Virus record (IMG/VR): IMGVR_UViG_3300025138_000308
Span: 1 to 25,826 of that record
Reading direction: 5' to 3' (one strand)
From: a virus
Length of the DNA: 25,826 bases
This document shows positions 1 through 7,717 of the stretch, piece after piece (the stretch's first letter is position 1; each line of letters begins with the position of its first letter). Both the position numbers and the translations under genes were made by a program. The notes under the pieces were generated by a model. It was not told the DNA's origin. It saw only the letters and a list, made by a program, of their open reading frames with translations, and searched no databases.

Positions 1-520
1 GTATTCTTTCGTCATTCATCAAGAATGGCTCTGCTTCACCTAGACTTGCGTAAAGCAGTAAATCAGGTGTTGTTGCCAACCAAAGGTTTGATGAAACTGT
101 GTCGCTTAAATATGGTGGTTTATGATAGTAGACCATTTTTAGCGTGTATTCTATATCAGGTACAGGAGCAAATTGAAACTCACTACCAAGCAATGTATAA
201 AAGGTTGGTGGTCCTGATACTAAAACTCTTGCATTTCTAAAAAAGTTACTGGTTGATTGAAAAGTAACTGTTTGTATTGGGTTAGTAGATGATATATGTA
301 TATCTTTCATAGCAACAAAGTCTGCTGGTAATTCTACTGTAGCATCACCTGCTGTAGTTTTAGTAGTAGCAACTTTTAGCGTTTGTCTAATATACAAATC
401 TCTACTTAATCTGTCTTGTGCAAGTCTAATAAACTCTGGTATTTGTGTTGTTAAATCAGTACGAGCCAAGTAACTAGCAATGGTTGCTTGTAACTGTGCA
501 AAATCACCAAAAAATGCCAT
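1..520 (-). CDS. Head-tail adaptor-like protein (3' end cut by window edge)
   Basis: Open from ATG at 520 to the window edge, so the C-terminus is missing; 173 codons are visible. The protein starts MAFFGDFAQLQATIASYLAR, followed by a segment with IPEFIRLAQDRLSRDL, then a beta-rich middle and LGEAEPFLMNDERI at the cut. This N-terminal pattern (TTQIPEFIRLAQ) is common in small adaptor or tail-completion proteins encoded just after the capsid gene in SU10-like and P22-like podoviruses. Its start overlaps the stop of the preceding gene by one base (TAATG), indicating translational coupling. The adaptor role rests on position and resemblance; it is not proven. Confidence 0.72.
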   Translation of the reverse strand, partial: MAFFGDFAQLQATIASYLARTDLTTQIPEFIRLAQDRLSRDLYIRQTLKVATTKTTAGDATVELPADFVAMKDIHISSTNPIQTVTFQSTSNFFRNARVLVSGPPTFYTLLGSEFQFAPVPDIEYTLKMVYYHKPPYLSDTVSSNLWLATTPDLLLYASLGEAEPFLMNDERI

Positions 521-843
521 TATATTCTACCTTGTTTTGTTCTAAAAAATCTATTATCTGGGTCGTTTAACCATTCTTTAAACTTTTTTTGGTCTAATAC
601 ATGAAACCCTCTCATGATGCCCTTTTGGTTTAATTTATCAATAACAGTCATAGGAATAGATGCTATCTTATTATCAAATACATCATTACCCCAAGATGTA
701 CTAGCTTGGTTATATTCTTGTTTGTTTTTTTCTACAATATCAGTTACATCTTGTGCAACCTCTATAACAGCACCATTGTCTGTGTCGTGTTTTTTTGCTT
801 TTCTAAATTGTGTGTTTTTTAATTGGTCGTTATATTTACCCAT
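520..843 (-). CDS. Small basic head-region protein, unknown function
   Basis: A 107-residue protein starting MGKYNDQLKNTQFRKAKKHD. A longer frame starts at 879, but the internal ATG at 843 has a good ribosome-binding site (AAGGATT, 4 bases upstream), whereas the upstream ATG lies inside a stable hairpin. Visible features are a charged N-terminus, a middle helix with TDIVEKNKQEYNQ, and a C-terminus with LNQKGIMRGFHVLDQKKFKEWL. It lies between the capsid and adaptor genes, where head-completion proteins are often found. I do not recognise the family. Confidence 0.75.
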   Translation of the reverse strand: MGKYNDQLKNTQFRKAKKHDTDNGAVIEVAQDVTDIVEKNKQEYNQASTSWGNDVFDNKIASIPMTVIDKLNQKGIMRGFHVLDQKKFKEWLNDPDNRFFRTKQGRI

Positions 844-860
844 AATAATCCTTATGATAC

Positions 861-878
861 TGCCCACCGAAGTGGGCA
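861..878 (-). terminator. UUCG-tetraloop hairpin after the capsid gene
   Basis: A perfect 7-bp stem, TGCCCAC/GTGGGCA, closes a four-base loop that reads TTCG on the minus strand, the exceptionally stable C(UUCG)G tetraloop. It lies between the capsid stop (893) and the next gene's start (843). No T-run follows, so it is more likely an mRNA-stabilising or attenuating hairpin than a full rho-independent terminator. It could give high capsid expression relative to downstream genes. Confidence 0.65.
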
Positions 879-892
879 TATATCAATTAGTA

Positions 893-1864
893 TTAAGATA
901 CTAATAAGTCAGCAATAATGCCATGTGCTTTCTCGTTAGATACTTGCAGAGTGTACTCTGTAAGCATTTGATGTTTTTCGCTATCACCAGATTTAGCCAA
1001 TAGGTTAGACTGGAATGGGCGAAGTGTTGCAATAGATGCCATAGATGGGTCAAGTACAAGAGCTTGTTCTCCTGTTCCTGTTCCTGTATCTCTAGTCATA
1101 AATCTGTCAGGTACAACAGATAAAGTACCAAAGTCTGACATATAAACATCAGCAGCACCTACAATAGTAGTTTGCTTATCTGATGGAGCCATGTAACGCT
1201 GTGCTGCAATACCAGCAAATCCTGATACTACTTGTTTCTGTGTTGGAGGTACAACCAATAAAGTTGGATTACCACCACTTTCAAACACTTTTTTAACACA
1301 TTCTTTTAGTTTATCTTCACCAAAAGCTAAAGGAGTTCCTTTAGTACGAGTAGCAGTTCCGTTACCACCTACAGGACCTGCTGGAGAGCCTGCTGTAGCT
1401 TCTGTGACATAGTTAGTTAATAACCATGTTTGAATAGAACCAAGTAATCTCGCTGCGGAAGCAGTGCCTGCACTTTGAGCTACATTACCAAGAATAGTTT
1501 TTTCCATATCTCGTTTTAGCTCTTGTCCTGCTTTAGCTAATTGATAAGCTGTTTCTGTCTTACGACCTGCTTTATCAACTGCATCAAGAGTGCCAGAGAT
1601 ATGTACTGTTTTACCTTGAATTTGTGTTCTGTTACCTACACGAACAGTAGGAGTATCAGAAGCACCTGAAGCATCAGCACCTTCTACAAGACCTGTTGCA
1701 ACTGCATCAGCTAATGTATCAGTTTGCCATTCGTGAAATGTTGCTGTTGCCTTTGTTTTACCAATAGATGAAACTACTGGTGTTTCTGTTGGAGCAATGC
1801 TGTAGATTGTGTTGCTTAAATCTTCACGTTGTCCAATAGCTGTATACGTTCTAAATTCTGCCAT
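893..1864 (-). CDS. Major capsid protein, SU10/DUF5309-like
   Basis: A 323-residue protein forming the shell of the head (HK97 fold in this family). The N-terminus matches the family pattern: TYTAIGQREDLSNTIYSIAP at 6-25, then TPVVSSIGK and FHEWQTDTLA. Next comes a Gly/Thr-rich central domain, LVVPPTQKQVVSGFAG in the middle, and a C-terminal Q-V-N-E-K-A-H-G segment. Length is typical for the family. The start has AAGGAAA 6 bases upstream. It follows the acidic scaffold-like gene and precedes a stable hairpin and the adaptor-region genes, the standard head-gene order. Confidence 0.93.
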   Translation of the reverse strand: MAEFRTYTAIGQREDLSNTIYSIAPTETPVVSSIGKTKATATFHEWQTDTLADAVATGLVEGADASGASDTPTVRVGNRTQIQGKTVHISGTLDAVDKAGRKTETAYQLAKAGQELKRDMEKTILGNVAQSAGTASAARLLGSIQTWLLTNYVTEATAGSPAGPVGGNGTATRTKGTPLAFGEDKLKECVKKVFESGGNPTLLVVPPTQKQVVSGFAGIAAQRYMAPSDKQTTIVGAADVYMSDFGTLSVVPDRFMTRDTGTGTGEQALVLDPSMASIATLRPFQSNLLAKSGDSEKHQMLTEYTLQVSNEKAHGIIADLLVS

Positions 1865-1873
1865 TGTTTTTCC

Positions 1874-2902
1874 TTAAATAAAGTTTTCAAAAATAGCTGC
1901 TGCATCTCTGGCATCACCAGTTTGCTGTAGCCGTTTCATTTGTTTTTTCTGCGTATCGGTTACTGTTTGCTTTACTTTAGCTCCAGACTTAATCATCTTG
2001 GGAGCTTTAGCGACTTTTTTCTTAACGCCAGCTTTACCTGCCATTAATCTGTCTTGTAGCATAGCTTTGTGTAACACTTTGAATTGGCGGGAATCTCGAA
2101 CTTGAGATATATCTTCGTCTGTGAAACCCTCCTTTTTTGCATAATTGCGAACTTCTATTCTGATTTGTTCACCTTTAGCTTTGTCTGAAAACTCTGGTAG
2201 GTATTCTGCTAGTTTTTGTGCTTCTTTTTGTACAAACTCTTGCATTTGTGCTGCTCTATCCGATTGTTGCTGTTCAGCAAGTCGTCTTTGTTCAGCTTGC
2301 ACAGTTTGTAATTGTTCTTTTCTTTCGGTCATTTCTGCGACCTTAACTGCATATCCTATTGGGTCGTTCTCTTTCATAGCAGCTAAATCTTCTGGTTTGT
2401 CATTAGTACCAGTTAAGAATTGTTCTACTGCCTGAAGTTTTTGAGCATAATTATCTCTAACTTGTCTAGCCTCAATAATAGCTTTAGCTTCTTGCTCTAT
2501 AACCTTACGCTGTTCAGCTACTTCCTGAGTCTTTTTAGTATAATCAGAGCCGAGTTGATAGGATTTCTTTAGCTCATCAAGGGTAACTTCTTTTTCTTCA
2601 CCTGCTGCTTTAATGGTGAAAGTTTGTTCTTCCTCAACTACTTCTTCTTCCTCAACTTCGGATTCTTCTTCAGTTTCTTCTTCTACCTCTTCTTCGGTTG
2701 TTTCAACCTCTGGTTCGGTTTCTTCTTCTACTTCAGTTTCCTCTACTTCCTCTATTTCTTCAGTTTGTTCCTCTACAACTTCTGGTTGTTCCTCTGTGGA
2801 TTCCTCTGGTGTAGATAACATACCTTCAATAGTTGAAGCTGCATCTGATACTGTTAGATTTCCACTTTCCGTTGTTTCGGAAGTCATGGTGTCATCACTC
2901 AT
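1874..2902 (-). CDS. Acidic scaffold-like protein
   Basis: A 342-residue protein. Residues about 34-92 are almost entirely Glu, Val and Thr, an extremely acidic low-complexity stretch. After it come a short globular part (FTIKAAGEEKEVTLDELKKS), a long predicted coiled coil rich in Gln, Ala and Glu (about 120-220), and a basic C-terminus (GVKKKVAKAPKMIKSGAK). Acidic, helical proteins with a basic capsid-binding tail encoded directly upstream of the capsid gene are typically scaffolds that guide procapsid assembly and then leave. The start has AAGGAA 6 bases upstream. The role rests on position and composition. The Glu-rich stretch also creates spurious Ser- and Phe-rich frames on the other strand. 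Confidence 0.82.
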   Translation of the reverse strand: MSDDTMTSETTESGNLTVSDAASTIEGMLSTPEESTEEQPEVVEEQTEEIEEVEETEVEEETEPEVETTEEEVEEETEEESEVEEEEVVEEEQTFTIKAAGEEKEVTLDELKKSYQLGSDYTKKTQEVAEQRKVIEQEAKAIIEARQVRDNYAQKLQAVEQFLTGTNDKPEDLAAMKENDPIGYAVKVAEMTERKEQLQTVQAEQRRLAEQQQSDRAAQMQEFVQKEAQKLAEYLPEFSDKAKGEQIRIEVRNYAKKEGFTDEDISQVRDSRQFKVLHKAMLQDRLMAGKAGVKKKVAKAPKMIKSGAKVKQTVTDTQKKQMKRLQQTGDARDAAAIFENFI

Positions 2903-2952
2903 AATATTTCCTTATGCCATCTAGGTGTGGCTTTCCCATACAGGCAATATGC

Positions 2953-3183
2953 CTATAATATCTTCCATGATTTGTTTTTTATCTCATCATCTTTAGCAAT
3001 GGATTCAAAACGATTCATGATTTCATTAATTACTTTAATACGGAGGTAAGCATGATGTCGCACTTCTTCTTGCTCCATATCAGAGTTAATGATTAATTCA
3101 GTTAATTCTTTTTTCATAGCTTCTATTTCATCAAGCAATTCTTGGCTTTGTAAAATATTTCTAAATGCTTCTGATTTTGTCAT
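2953..3183 (-). CDS. 76-aa helical protein between portal and scaffold
   Basis: A short, highly charged, all-helical protein (MTKSEAFRNILQSQELLDEI...) with heptad-like spacing suggesting a small coiled coil. Its ATG shares one base with the portal stop (TAATG), so translation is probably coupled to portal. Position suggests a head-assembly accessory role, but I do not recognise the family. Confidence 0.75.
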   Translation of the reverse strand: MTKSEAFRNILQSQELLDEIEAMKKELTELIINSDMEQEEVRHHAYLRIKVINEIMNRFESIAKDDEIKNKSWKIL

Positions 3184-5372
3184 TACATTCCTGCAATATT
3201 ATTAATTTTATCTAAAGCATTTATAAGTTCTTTAGACTCATTTAAGTCAGATTTTTTATTATCATTAGCTGCTTTTTGTGCAAGCTCCATTTCTTTCATA
3301 GCCATATCTGCTTCAAACTGTGCTTGTTTCTGTTGTAGTTCTAACATTTCTTTTTGTACTTTTAATTCTAATTCTTGTTTTTCTAAATCTAGTTGAGCCA
3401 TTTTTTGTTGCATTTGCATCTGTGCTTTTTCTTGTTCTACTTGTGCAAGCACTTTAGCTGCTGCTGTATTTGGGTCATCTTTTGGAGGTGTTTGTGCAGC
3501 TTGTTGAGCCATTTGCATAGCTTGTTCTTCTGATATTTCCATAAGAAATGCAGAGTCATCTTTAAAGCCTGCCATATTAATAAATTTAGCTAGAGTATCT
3601 CGGTATTGTTTTAGATTTACTAATGGATTAGATAATCCATAACCCTTAATTACTTCTTCTTGTTTAGCAAGAATCATTTGCATAGTAGCTAGTTGTTCTT
3701 GTTTACCACCAGTACCAAGACCTACATTAACTGTAACATTGTATTGTGTATTCCATTCTCTAGGATTCATAGGAATAAAATTATTATTAATTTTTATAAT
3801 GCGTTCTTTATCTTGATACTTACAAACAAGTTGCAATATACCTTTAAACAAAGAGGTCATACCTGTATCTGCAAATATTCTAGCTATTAATTCTAACTTG
3901 CCTTGTGAAGCAGATGTCATAGCTGATACTGCTGTGGCAGTTACATTAGATAATATATCTGGGTTTAGTCCTTGTTGTGCATCTGATACGCCACTTCGTT
4001 TAGCTTGTACAGAATCTAAGTATTCAAGCATAGGAAATGATTGTGCAGCACTAGATTGTACAGTCATAGGCACTAACGCATTAGGATTCTTAATACGAAT
4101 AACACCGCCTGCTGTAGAGGTTAATAAGTCATCTAAATTTACTTGACCTTCTACTGCACCAACACGATAGTTGTTAGTAAGGTATAAGTTATCTAGCATT
4201 TGTCTAGTAACTGTAGATTTAATTAATTGTAAATCTACGGCTCTGTCTGCTAATGATTGACCAAAGAATTTATGTGGTACAGGAATAGGGCATACAGAAT
4301 GGAATGGTACATAATCACATTCTTCACTCATTAGTACTGTGTTGTCTGCATAACAAACTCTATGTAGTTCTGCTACACCATCTTCATCCATATCTGTTCT
4401 GACATAACACTCATAGTATTCTACTATTTCCATAGATTCATCATTAGAATCATTGGTGTTAAATGGTTGCTCACCTGCTCCAAATCGTGCAACTCTTTCA
4501 GGGGTATAATCTAATGTATCACCTGTTGCTAGACTTGCTACTACTTCTGGGTCGTAACCCATAGCAATTAAATCAGACCTTGTAACTAAACTTCTTTGTG
4601 CTACAAATGTAGCATCTTCAATAGTAGTTGCTCTTTTATCTATTAAAAATTCTTCTGGTGCTACATTTTCTATTTTAACTTTAGATGAATCTTTAGTGCG
4701 TTTGCATTTAATGTTGTAGGTAATATTTACAATCGGTGGCACATCCATCATCATAGGCATACCCATTTCATCCATTACAGGTTGCCCAGTCATAGGGTCC
4801 ATTGCTGGTTGTGGTTCTTGTTCTATTATTTCTTCTACTTCTTCTTGCTCAACAATTTCAACTTCTTCGTCTTGCATAATCATTGCAAGTTCATCTTCAG
4901 TTAAATTTTCATATTTTTCTTTTGTGGTATTTTTTTTATCATCCCAATATGCTTTTAATACGCCTACCTTTTGTAACAATCCGTCTTTAAACCAATCGTG
5001 CATTAATTCAAATCCGTTGTTATCTTTGTAAAATATATGATTTACATAAGCAGTTACTTGTTCTGCTATAGCACCATCACCAACATTAACTGGTTCAAAC
5101 TCTACTGCTTTAGATGAGGTAGTAAATACTTTCATAATTTGTGGCAATGCACCATCTACTACTTCTGCAACTTCACCAGTTACAATTTGAGAACGACCTT
5201 CTACTTCATTGCCATAAGGCTCACGAAGATAATACTCTAGTGCTGTTTGTCTTTCTTGGGATGTTTCAGTTTCAATGAATCCTAAAGAATCATCAATGTG
5301 GGATTCAACAATATTAAGCAATGCTCTGCTTTCATCTGAATCTTTATCCATATTTTTTTTATCATAGTCCAT
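3183..5372 (-). CDS. Portal protein, P22-like
   Basis: A 729-residue protein forming the dodecameric ring at the head vertex through which DNA is packaged and ejected. The N-terminal region has ESRALLNIVESHIDDSLGF and the typical EGRSQIVTGEVAEVVDGALP segment, followed by IMKVFTTSSKAVEFEPV. A Met/Pro-rich acidic insertion lies around residues 175-215. The core includes VPFHSVCPIPVPHKFFGQSL and RSGVSDAQQGLNP. The C-terminal 120 residues are a Gln/Ala/Met-rich coiled coil, matching the helical barrel of long P22-type portals. The start directly abuts the large-terminase stop (TAAATG). A second Met at codon 8 lacks a ribosome-binding site, so I keep the first. Confidence 0.93.
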   Translation of the reverse strand: MDYDKKNMDKDSDESRALLNIVESHIDDSLGFIETETSQERQTALEYYLREPYGNEVEGRSQIVTGEVAEVVDGALPQIMKVFTTSSKAVEFEPVNVGDGAIAEQVTAYVNHIFYKDNNGFELMHDWFKDGLLQKVGVLKAYWDDKKNTTKEKYENLTEDELAMIMQDEEVEIVEQEEVEEIIEQEPQPAMDPMTGQPVMDEMGMPMMMDVPPIVNITYNIKCKRTKDSSKVKIENVAPEEFLIDKRATTIEDATFVAQRSLVTRSDLIAMGYDPEVVASLATGDTLDYTPERVARFGAGEQPFNTNDSNDESMEIVEYYECYVRTDMDEDGVAELHRVCYADNTVLMSEECDYVPFHSVCPIPVPHKFFGQSLADRAVDLQLIKSTVTRQMLDNLYLTNNYRVGAVEGQVNLDDLLTSTAGGVIRIKNPNALVPMTVQSSAAQSFPMLEYLDSVQAKRSGVSDAQQGLNPDILSNVTATAVSAMTSASQGKLELIARIFADTGMTSLFKGILQLVCKYQDKERIIKINNNFIPMNPREWNTQYNVTVNVGLGTGGKQEQLATMQMILAKQEEVIKGYGLSNPLVNLKQYRDTLAKFINMAGFKDDSAFLMEISEEQAMQMAQQAAQTPPKDDPNTAAAKVLAQVEQEKAQMQMQQKMAQLDLEKQELELKVQKEMLELQQKQAQFEADMAMKEMELAQKAANDNKKSDLNESKELINALDKINNIAGM

Positions 5373-6638
5373 TTATACTATCCATTTGGTATTAATCTCT
5401 AGTGGTTTAGACCATGCTTCCATAGGTGATTCATCTAATCCTACAGCTAAATAACGGAACGCATCACTTGCGTGAGATGCCCAGTCATGAAATGGTCGGT
5501 CATGAAATACATTTCTTTTTTCGTCAAATACTCTACGATAGTTGCGTAGTGCATCTAACCCTTGTTTAGTGTTATCTTTGTCAAACCAACAGCGTGGTAA
5601 TATTTTGCGTGCTGATGATATGCCATCCATAACAGTTAGTTTTGTTGCTATAGTTATATTTAATCCAGCTTCTTCTAGTATTTCTTTTCTAGATTTACCT
5701 GTACCTAATTCTCTAACAGCTACATCATGAGGTAATATATGTGTTGCATACATATAGTCTTTTTCTCGTAACCAATTAACATAGTAATCAAGACCTACAC
5801 CATGATTTTCTACAAAATCTATAAGCCTAATTTCCTTATTAACTAATTGTGCTACCCATATGCTAGTGCTGTCTGACATGCCTAAATCCCAACCAGTATA
5901 TGTTCTTGCTAGTTCGTCTTTAGGTATATCAATAATTTGATTTTTTTCTTCTACATCATTAATAATAGATGAATAGTAAGAGCCTTCTACTGGTGCATTA
6001 AAGCTGCACTCAAACTCCTGCATATATTTATCATCACCCATTTCAGCTTTTGCAGCAAGTAACTCTTGTTTATCTACAATGCCTGTTTCAGATGATTTAA
6101 ACTCTAACAGCTCCCATCCTTCTTTTTTTGAGCCTCTATCACGTAAGTCTTTAAAATGATTTTGACCTTTAGGTGTACCCATAGCTACGCAGTAGCCAAG
6201 TCGGTCTGCAAGGGCAGGTCTGACAATCTCTGTGAATAATGTAGGATTAATGTTCCCAATCTCGTCAAGAACGCACCCGTCTAGGTAAATTCCACGCAGA
6301 CTATCAGGGTTATCTGCACCATATAAGTTAATACGCCTACCCATAAAGTCTACACGCAATTCAGCAATATTTGCTTTAGCGTTTAATGGTCTAGTGTATT
6401 CTAGTAAATAATCCCATGCTATTCGTTTAGCTTGATTGTAAGTTGGTGCTACATAAGCAAATCGTGGGTTAGGCTTTTCGCAGTTTAATGCACTATGTAT
6501 TAATTGGTTTATAGCACAGACTGTTTTACCCATTCGCCTATGGGCTACCACTACACTAAAACGACTACCTTTTACCATCTTATGTATTTCTTTTTGCGGT
6601 GGTCTGGGAGTATAGCCTGTTGTTATTTGTTTATCCAT
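5373..6638 (-). CDS. terL: Terminase large subunit
   Basis: A 421-residue packaging motor that drives DNA into the procapsid and cuts it. The ATPase has Walker A AHRRMGKT at 32-39, adenine-binding/Q-like PRPPQKE at 11-17, Walker B CVLDEIG at 122-128 and coupling motif MGTPKG at 153-158. The RNase H-like nuclease has GWDLG (D251), HDVAVRE (D305) and HDWASHASDAFRYL (D392) near the C-terminus. Portal follows immediately. The ATG has no clear ribosome-binding site: GTTTAAAC occupies 6642-6649, three bases upstream. Confidence 0.96.
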   Translation of the reverse strand: MDKQITTGYTPRPPQKEIHKMVKGSRFSVVVAHRRMGKTVCAINQLIHSALNCEKPNPRFAYVAPTYNQAKRIAWDYLLEYTRPLNAKANIAELRVDFMGRRINLYGADNPDSLRGIYLDGCVLDEIGNINPTLFTEIVRPALADRLGYCVAMGTPKGQNHFKDLRDRGSKKEGWELLEFKSSETGIVDKQELLAAKAEMGDDKYMQEFECSFNAPVEGSYYSSIINDVEEKNQIIDIPKDELARTYTGWDLGMSDSTSIWVAQLVNKEIRLIDFVENHGVGLDYYVNWLREKDYMYATHILPHDVAVRELGTGKSRKEILEEAGLNITIATKLTVMDGISSARKILPRCWFDKDNTKQGLDALRNYRRVFDEKRNVFHDRPFHDWASHASDAFRYLAVGLDESPMEAWSKPLEINTKWIV

Positions 6639-6672
6639 ACTGTTTAAACAATGTAACTCTCTTGCGAGGTCG

Positions 6673-6843
6673 TTACTCCGTAGTTAATTTTTCAACCAAT
6701 AATTCGGTTGTTGTTTTTTTATCTGTTATTAATGTGCTAGTGTTGTATACAGTAATACTTCTATCTACAAATTGATAATATTCGTTATGTATAAAATAAG
6801 TACAACCTTGTAAAAAGAAACACAAGACTATAATTTTTACCAT
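6673..6843 (-). CDS. 56-aa putative lipoprotein, outside the lysis region
   Basis: An unlisted-size small gene beginning MVKIIVLCFFLQGCTYF: a basic N-terminus, a short hydrophobic core, and a lipobox-like LQGC with Cys at 14 (Gln at -2 is atypical). The remaining 42 residues are polar, ending ELLVEKLTTE. The ATG overlaps the end of the preceding gene (ATGGTAA), with only a weak ribosome-binding site, so it would depend on coupling. Candidates are an outer-membrane spanin subunit far from the lysis genes, or a superinfection-exclusion lipoprotein. I cannot distinguish them. Confidence 0.6.
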   Translation of the reverse strand: MVKIIVLCFFLQGCTYFIHNEYYQFVDRSITVYNTSTLITDKKTTTELLVEKLTTE

Positions 6844-7085
6844 TTTTTACAAGACCAATATCCTGCTGTTAATTTACTCTTTTTTTCATCACACTTATGT
6901 CTAGCTCTAAAAGACTTTCTTCTAGCTGGTTGGTCTTTCTTTATGGTCATGTTGGCATCACCAAATCTTACTAACTTGACTGTGTTGCCTTCTTTAGCTA
7001 ATACAGCAAACTTTTTTGTTTTGGTTCTAGCTCGTTTAGGTTTGTTATATCCAGAGAATTTTTCTCCTCTGTAATCTATAGCCAT
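6837..7085 (-). CDS. Small basic phage protein with RRKSFRARH...YW.CKKW pattern
   Basis: An 82-residue basic protein: MAIDYRGEKFSGYNKPKRAR at the start, LAKEGNTVKLVRFGDANM in the middle, and RRKSFRARHKCDEKKSKLTAGYWSCKKW in separate conserved blocks at the end. I recognise this as a widespread small family in aquatic phages, normally near terminase or head genes, with no assigned function. The C-terminal Cys pair (in RHKCDEK and YWSCKKW) could bind metal. Its start overlaps the upstream gene stop by one base. Confidence 0.85.
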   Translation of the reverse strand: MAIDYRGEKFSGYNKPKRARTKTKKFAVLAKEGNTVKLVRFGDANMTIKKDQPARRKSFRARHKCDEKKSKLTAGYWSCKKW

Positions 7086-7252
7086 TATGCTTTAGCTCTT
7101 TGTTGTGATTTTTTAGAAAGCTCACCATAATGGTATAACTTTTCAGATGTTTTGGTATGGTTCTTATGACTATGCAAATCACCATTAGGCATTTTGTGTG
7201 TATTGCCTTTCCATTCCATACCACTTCTAGTGTAATGTTTTACGCCTTTCAT
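7085..7252 (-). CDS. 55-aa phage protein, KMPNG family
   Basis: Reads MKGVKHYTRSGMEWKGNTHK, then MPNGDLHSHKNHTKTS and a basic tail (SKKSQQRAKA). The pattern GVKHY...G.THKMPNG.LH...H...S is a small family seen beside the neighbouring two families in aquatic phages. Its function is unknown. Histidine and lysine richness suggests nucleic-acid or metal binding, but this is only a guess. The stop overlaps the next ATG by one base (TAATG). Confidence 0.78.
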   Translation of the reverse strand: MKGVKHYTRSGMEWKGNTHKMPNGDLHSHKNHTKTSEKLYHYGELSKKSQQRAKA

Positions 7253-7254
7253 AA

Positions 7255-7413
7255 TTAAGCCTTTTTAGTTTTCTTTTTTTTCTTTTTGTTTTTTGCAGAA
7301 TTAGGAAATCCTTTTTGCATTTCTTTGTATGCTTTTTTAGTAATAGTAGATTTCTTTTTAGTTCTACTAGTACCTGCTTTTTTTCTTTTATTTATATTTT
7401 CGTATAAACTCAC
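7255..7413 (-). CDS. 52-aa Lys-rich phage protein, GTG start
   Basis: Starts at GTG, with AGGAGG six bases upstream. The protein begins MSLYENINKRKKAGTSRTKK, continues STITKKAYKEMQKGFPNS and ends in a Lys tail. The pattern SLY.NIN.RKKAGTSR...S.I..KAY..M..GFP is a recurrent tiny phage family beside terminase genes. Function is unknown; the very basic composition suggests DNA or RNA binding. The GTG overlaps the upstream stop by four bases (GTGA). Confidence 0.78.
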   Translation of the reverse strand: MSLYENINKRKKAGTSRTKKKSTITKKAYKEMQKGFPNSAKNKKKKKKTKKA

Positions 7414-7565
7414 TCACAACCTCCTTGTGTTTCAAACCATCTGCGTAGTTCTTCTAGTCTGTTATGTATGTTTTTTTCTTTTTCTTTTTGTTCATTACTT
7501 TCTTTGTTTTTTTCATTGGATTGTTTTTGTACCCTGCTCCCATTTACCTTCTCCTTATCAGACAT
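7410..7565 (-). CDS. 51-aa charged helical protein
   Basis: Reads MSDKEKVNGSRVQKQSNEKN, a Glu/Lys-rich linker, and a C-terminal amphipathic helix NRLEELRRWFETQGGCE. Its end makes a GTGA junction with the next gene, supporting real translation. Its own start has no good ribosome-binding site; coupling to the upstream gene, which overlaps it by 8 bases, is likely. A 29-codon frame (7454-7543) lies inside it in another frame with a better ribosome-binding site. I do not recognise the family. Confidence 0.55.
   Translation of the reverse strand: MSDKEKVNGSRVQKQSNEKNKESNEQKEKEKNIHNRLEELRRWFETQGGCE
7454..7543 (-). CDS. Possible 29-aa overlapping micro-gene
   Basis: Starts MGAGYKNNPMKKTKKVMNKK and ends TYITD. 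The ATG follows AAGGAGAAGG within a few bases, a far stronger ribosome-binding site than that of the frame containing it. The basic composition resembles the neighbouring tiny proteins. Either this or the enclosing frame could be the real gene, or both. I recognise no family. Confidence 0.3.
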   Translation of the reverse strand: MGAGYKNNPMKKTKKVMNKKKKKKTYITD

Positions 7566-7716
7566 TAAAAATTTGTTCGCATTTTTGTATTCGCAAACAA
7601 CCTAAATCTATTATAAAATAACTATAACTAGTTTTGTTTCTGCTGTCATCTATTTTTTCAGCTTCATAAAATTCAAAACCAAGTTGGAATCCCATAAAAA
7701 AATGCCATGACCACAT
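7558..7716 (-). CDS. 52-aa phage protein, GFEFYEAE...IIDLG family
   Basis: Reads MWSWHFFMGFQLGFEFYEAE, then SYFIIDLGCLRIQKC and a short tail. The GxEFxEAE...YFIIDLGxxRIQ pattern is a small conserved phage protein of unknown function. The start has AGGAA 6 bases upstream, two bases after the stop of the previous gene, and its end overlaps the next start by 8 bases. The N-terminus is aromatic and hydrophobic but too short for a confident membrane segment. Confidence 0.75.
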   Translation of the reverse strand: MWSWHFFMGFQLGFEFYEAEKIDDSRNKTSYSYFIIDLGCLRIQKCEQIFNV

Positions 7717-7717
7717 A

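Noticed and set aside
614-904. 96-codon plus-strand frame
   Set aside because: Antisense to the 107-aa gene and capsid end, no ribosome-binding site, no family.
2613-2924. Ser-rich and Phe-rich plus-strand frames opposite the scaffold gene
   Set aside because: They are the complement of GAA/GAG/GTT repeats in the acidic scaffold protein; no ribosome-binding site and wrong strand for the operon.
7286-7621. 111-codon hydrophobic plus-strand frame
   Set aside because: It mirrors Lys-rich codons of four well-supported tiny minus-strand genes, so its membrane-like look is an artefact.
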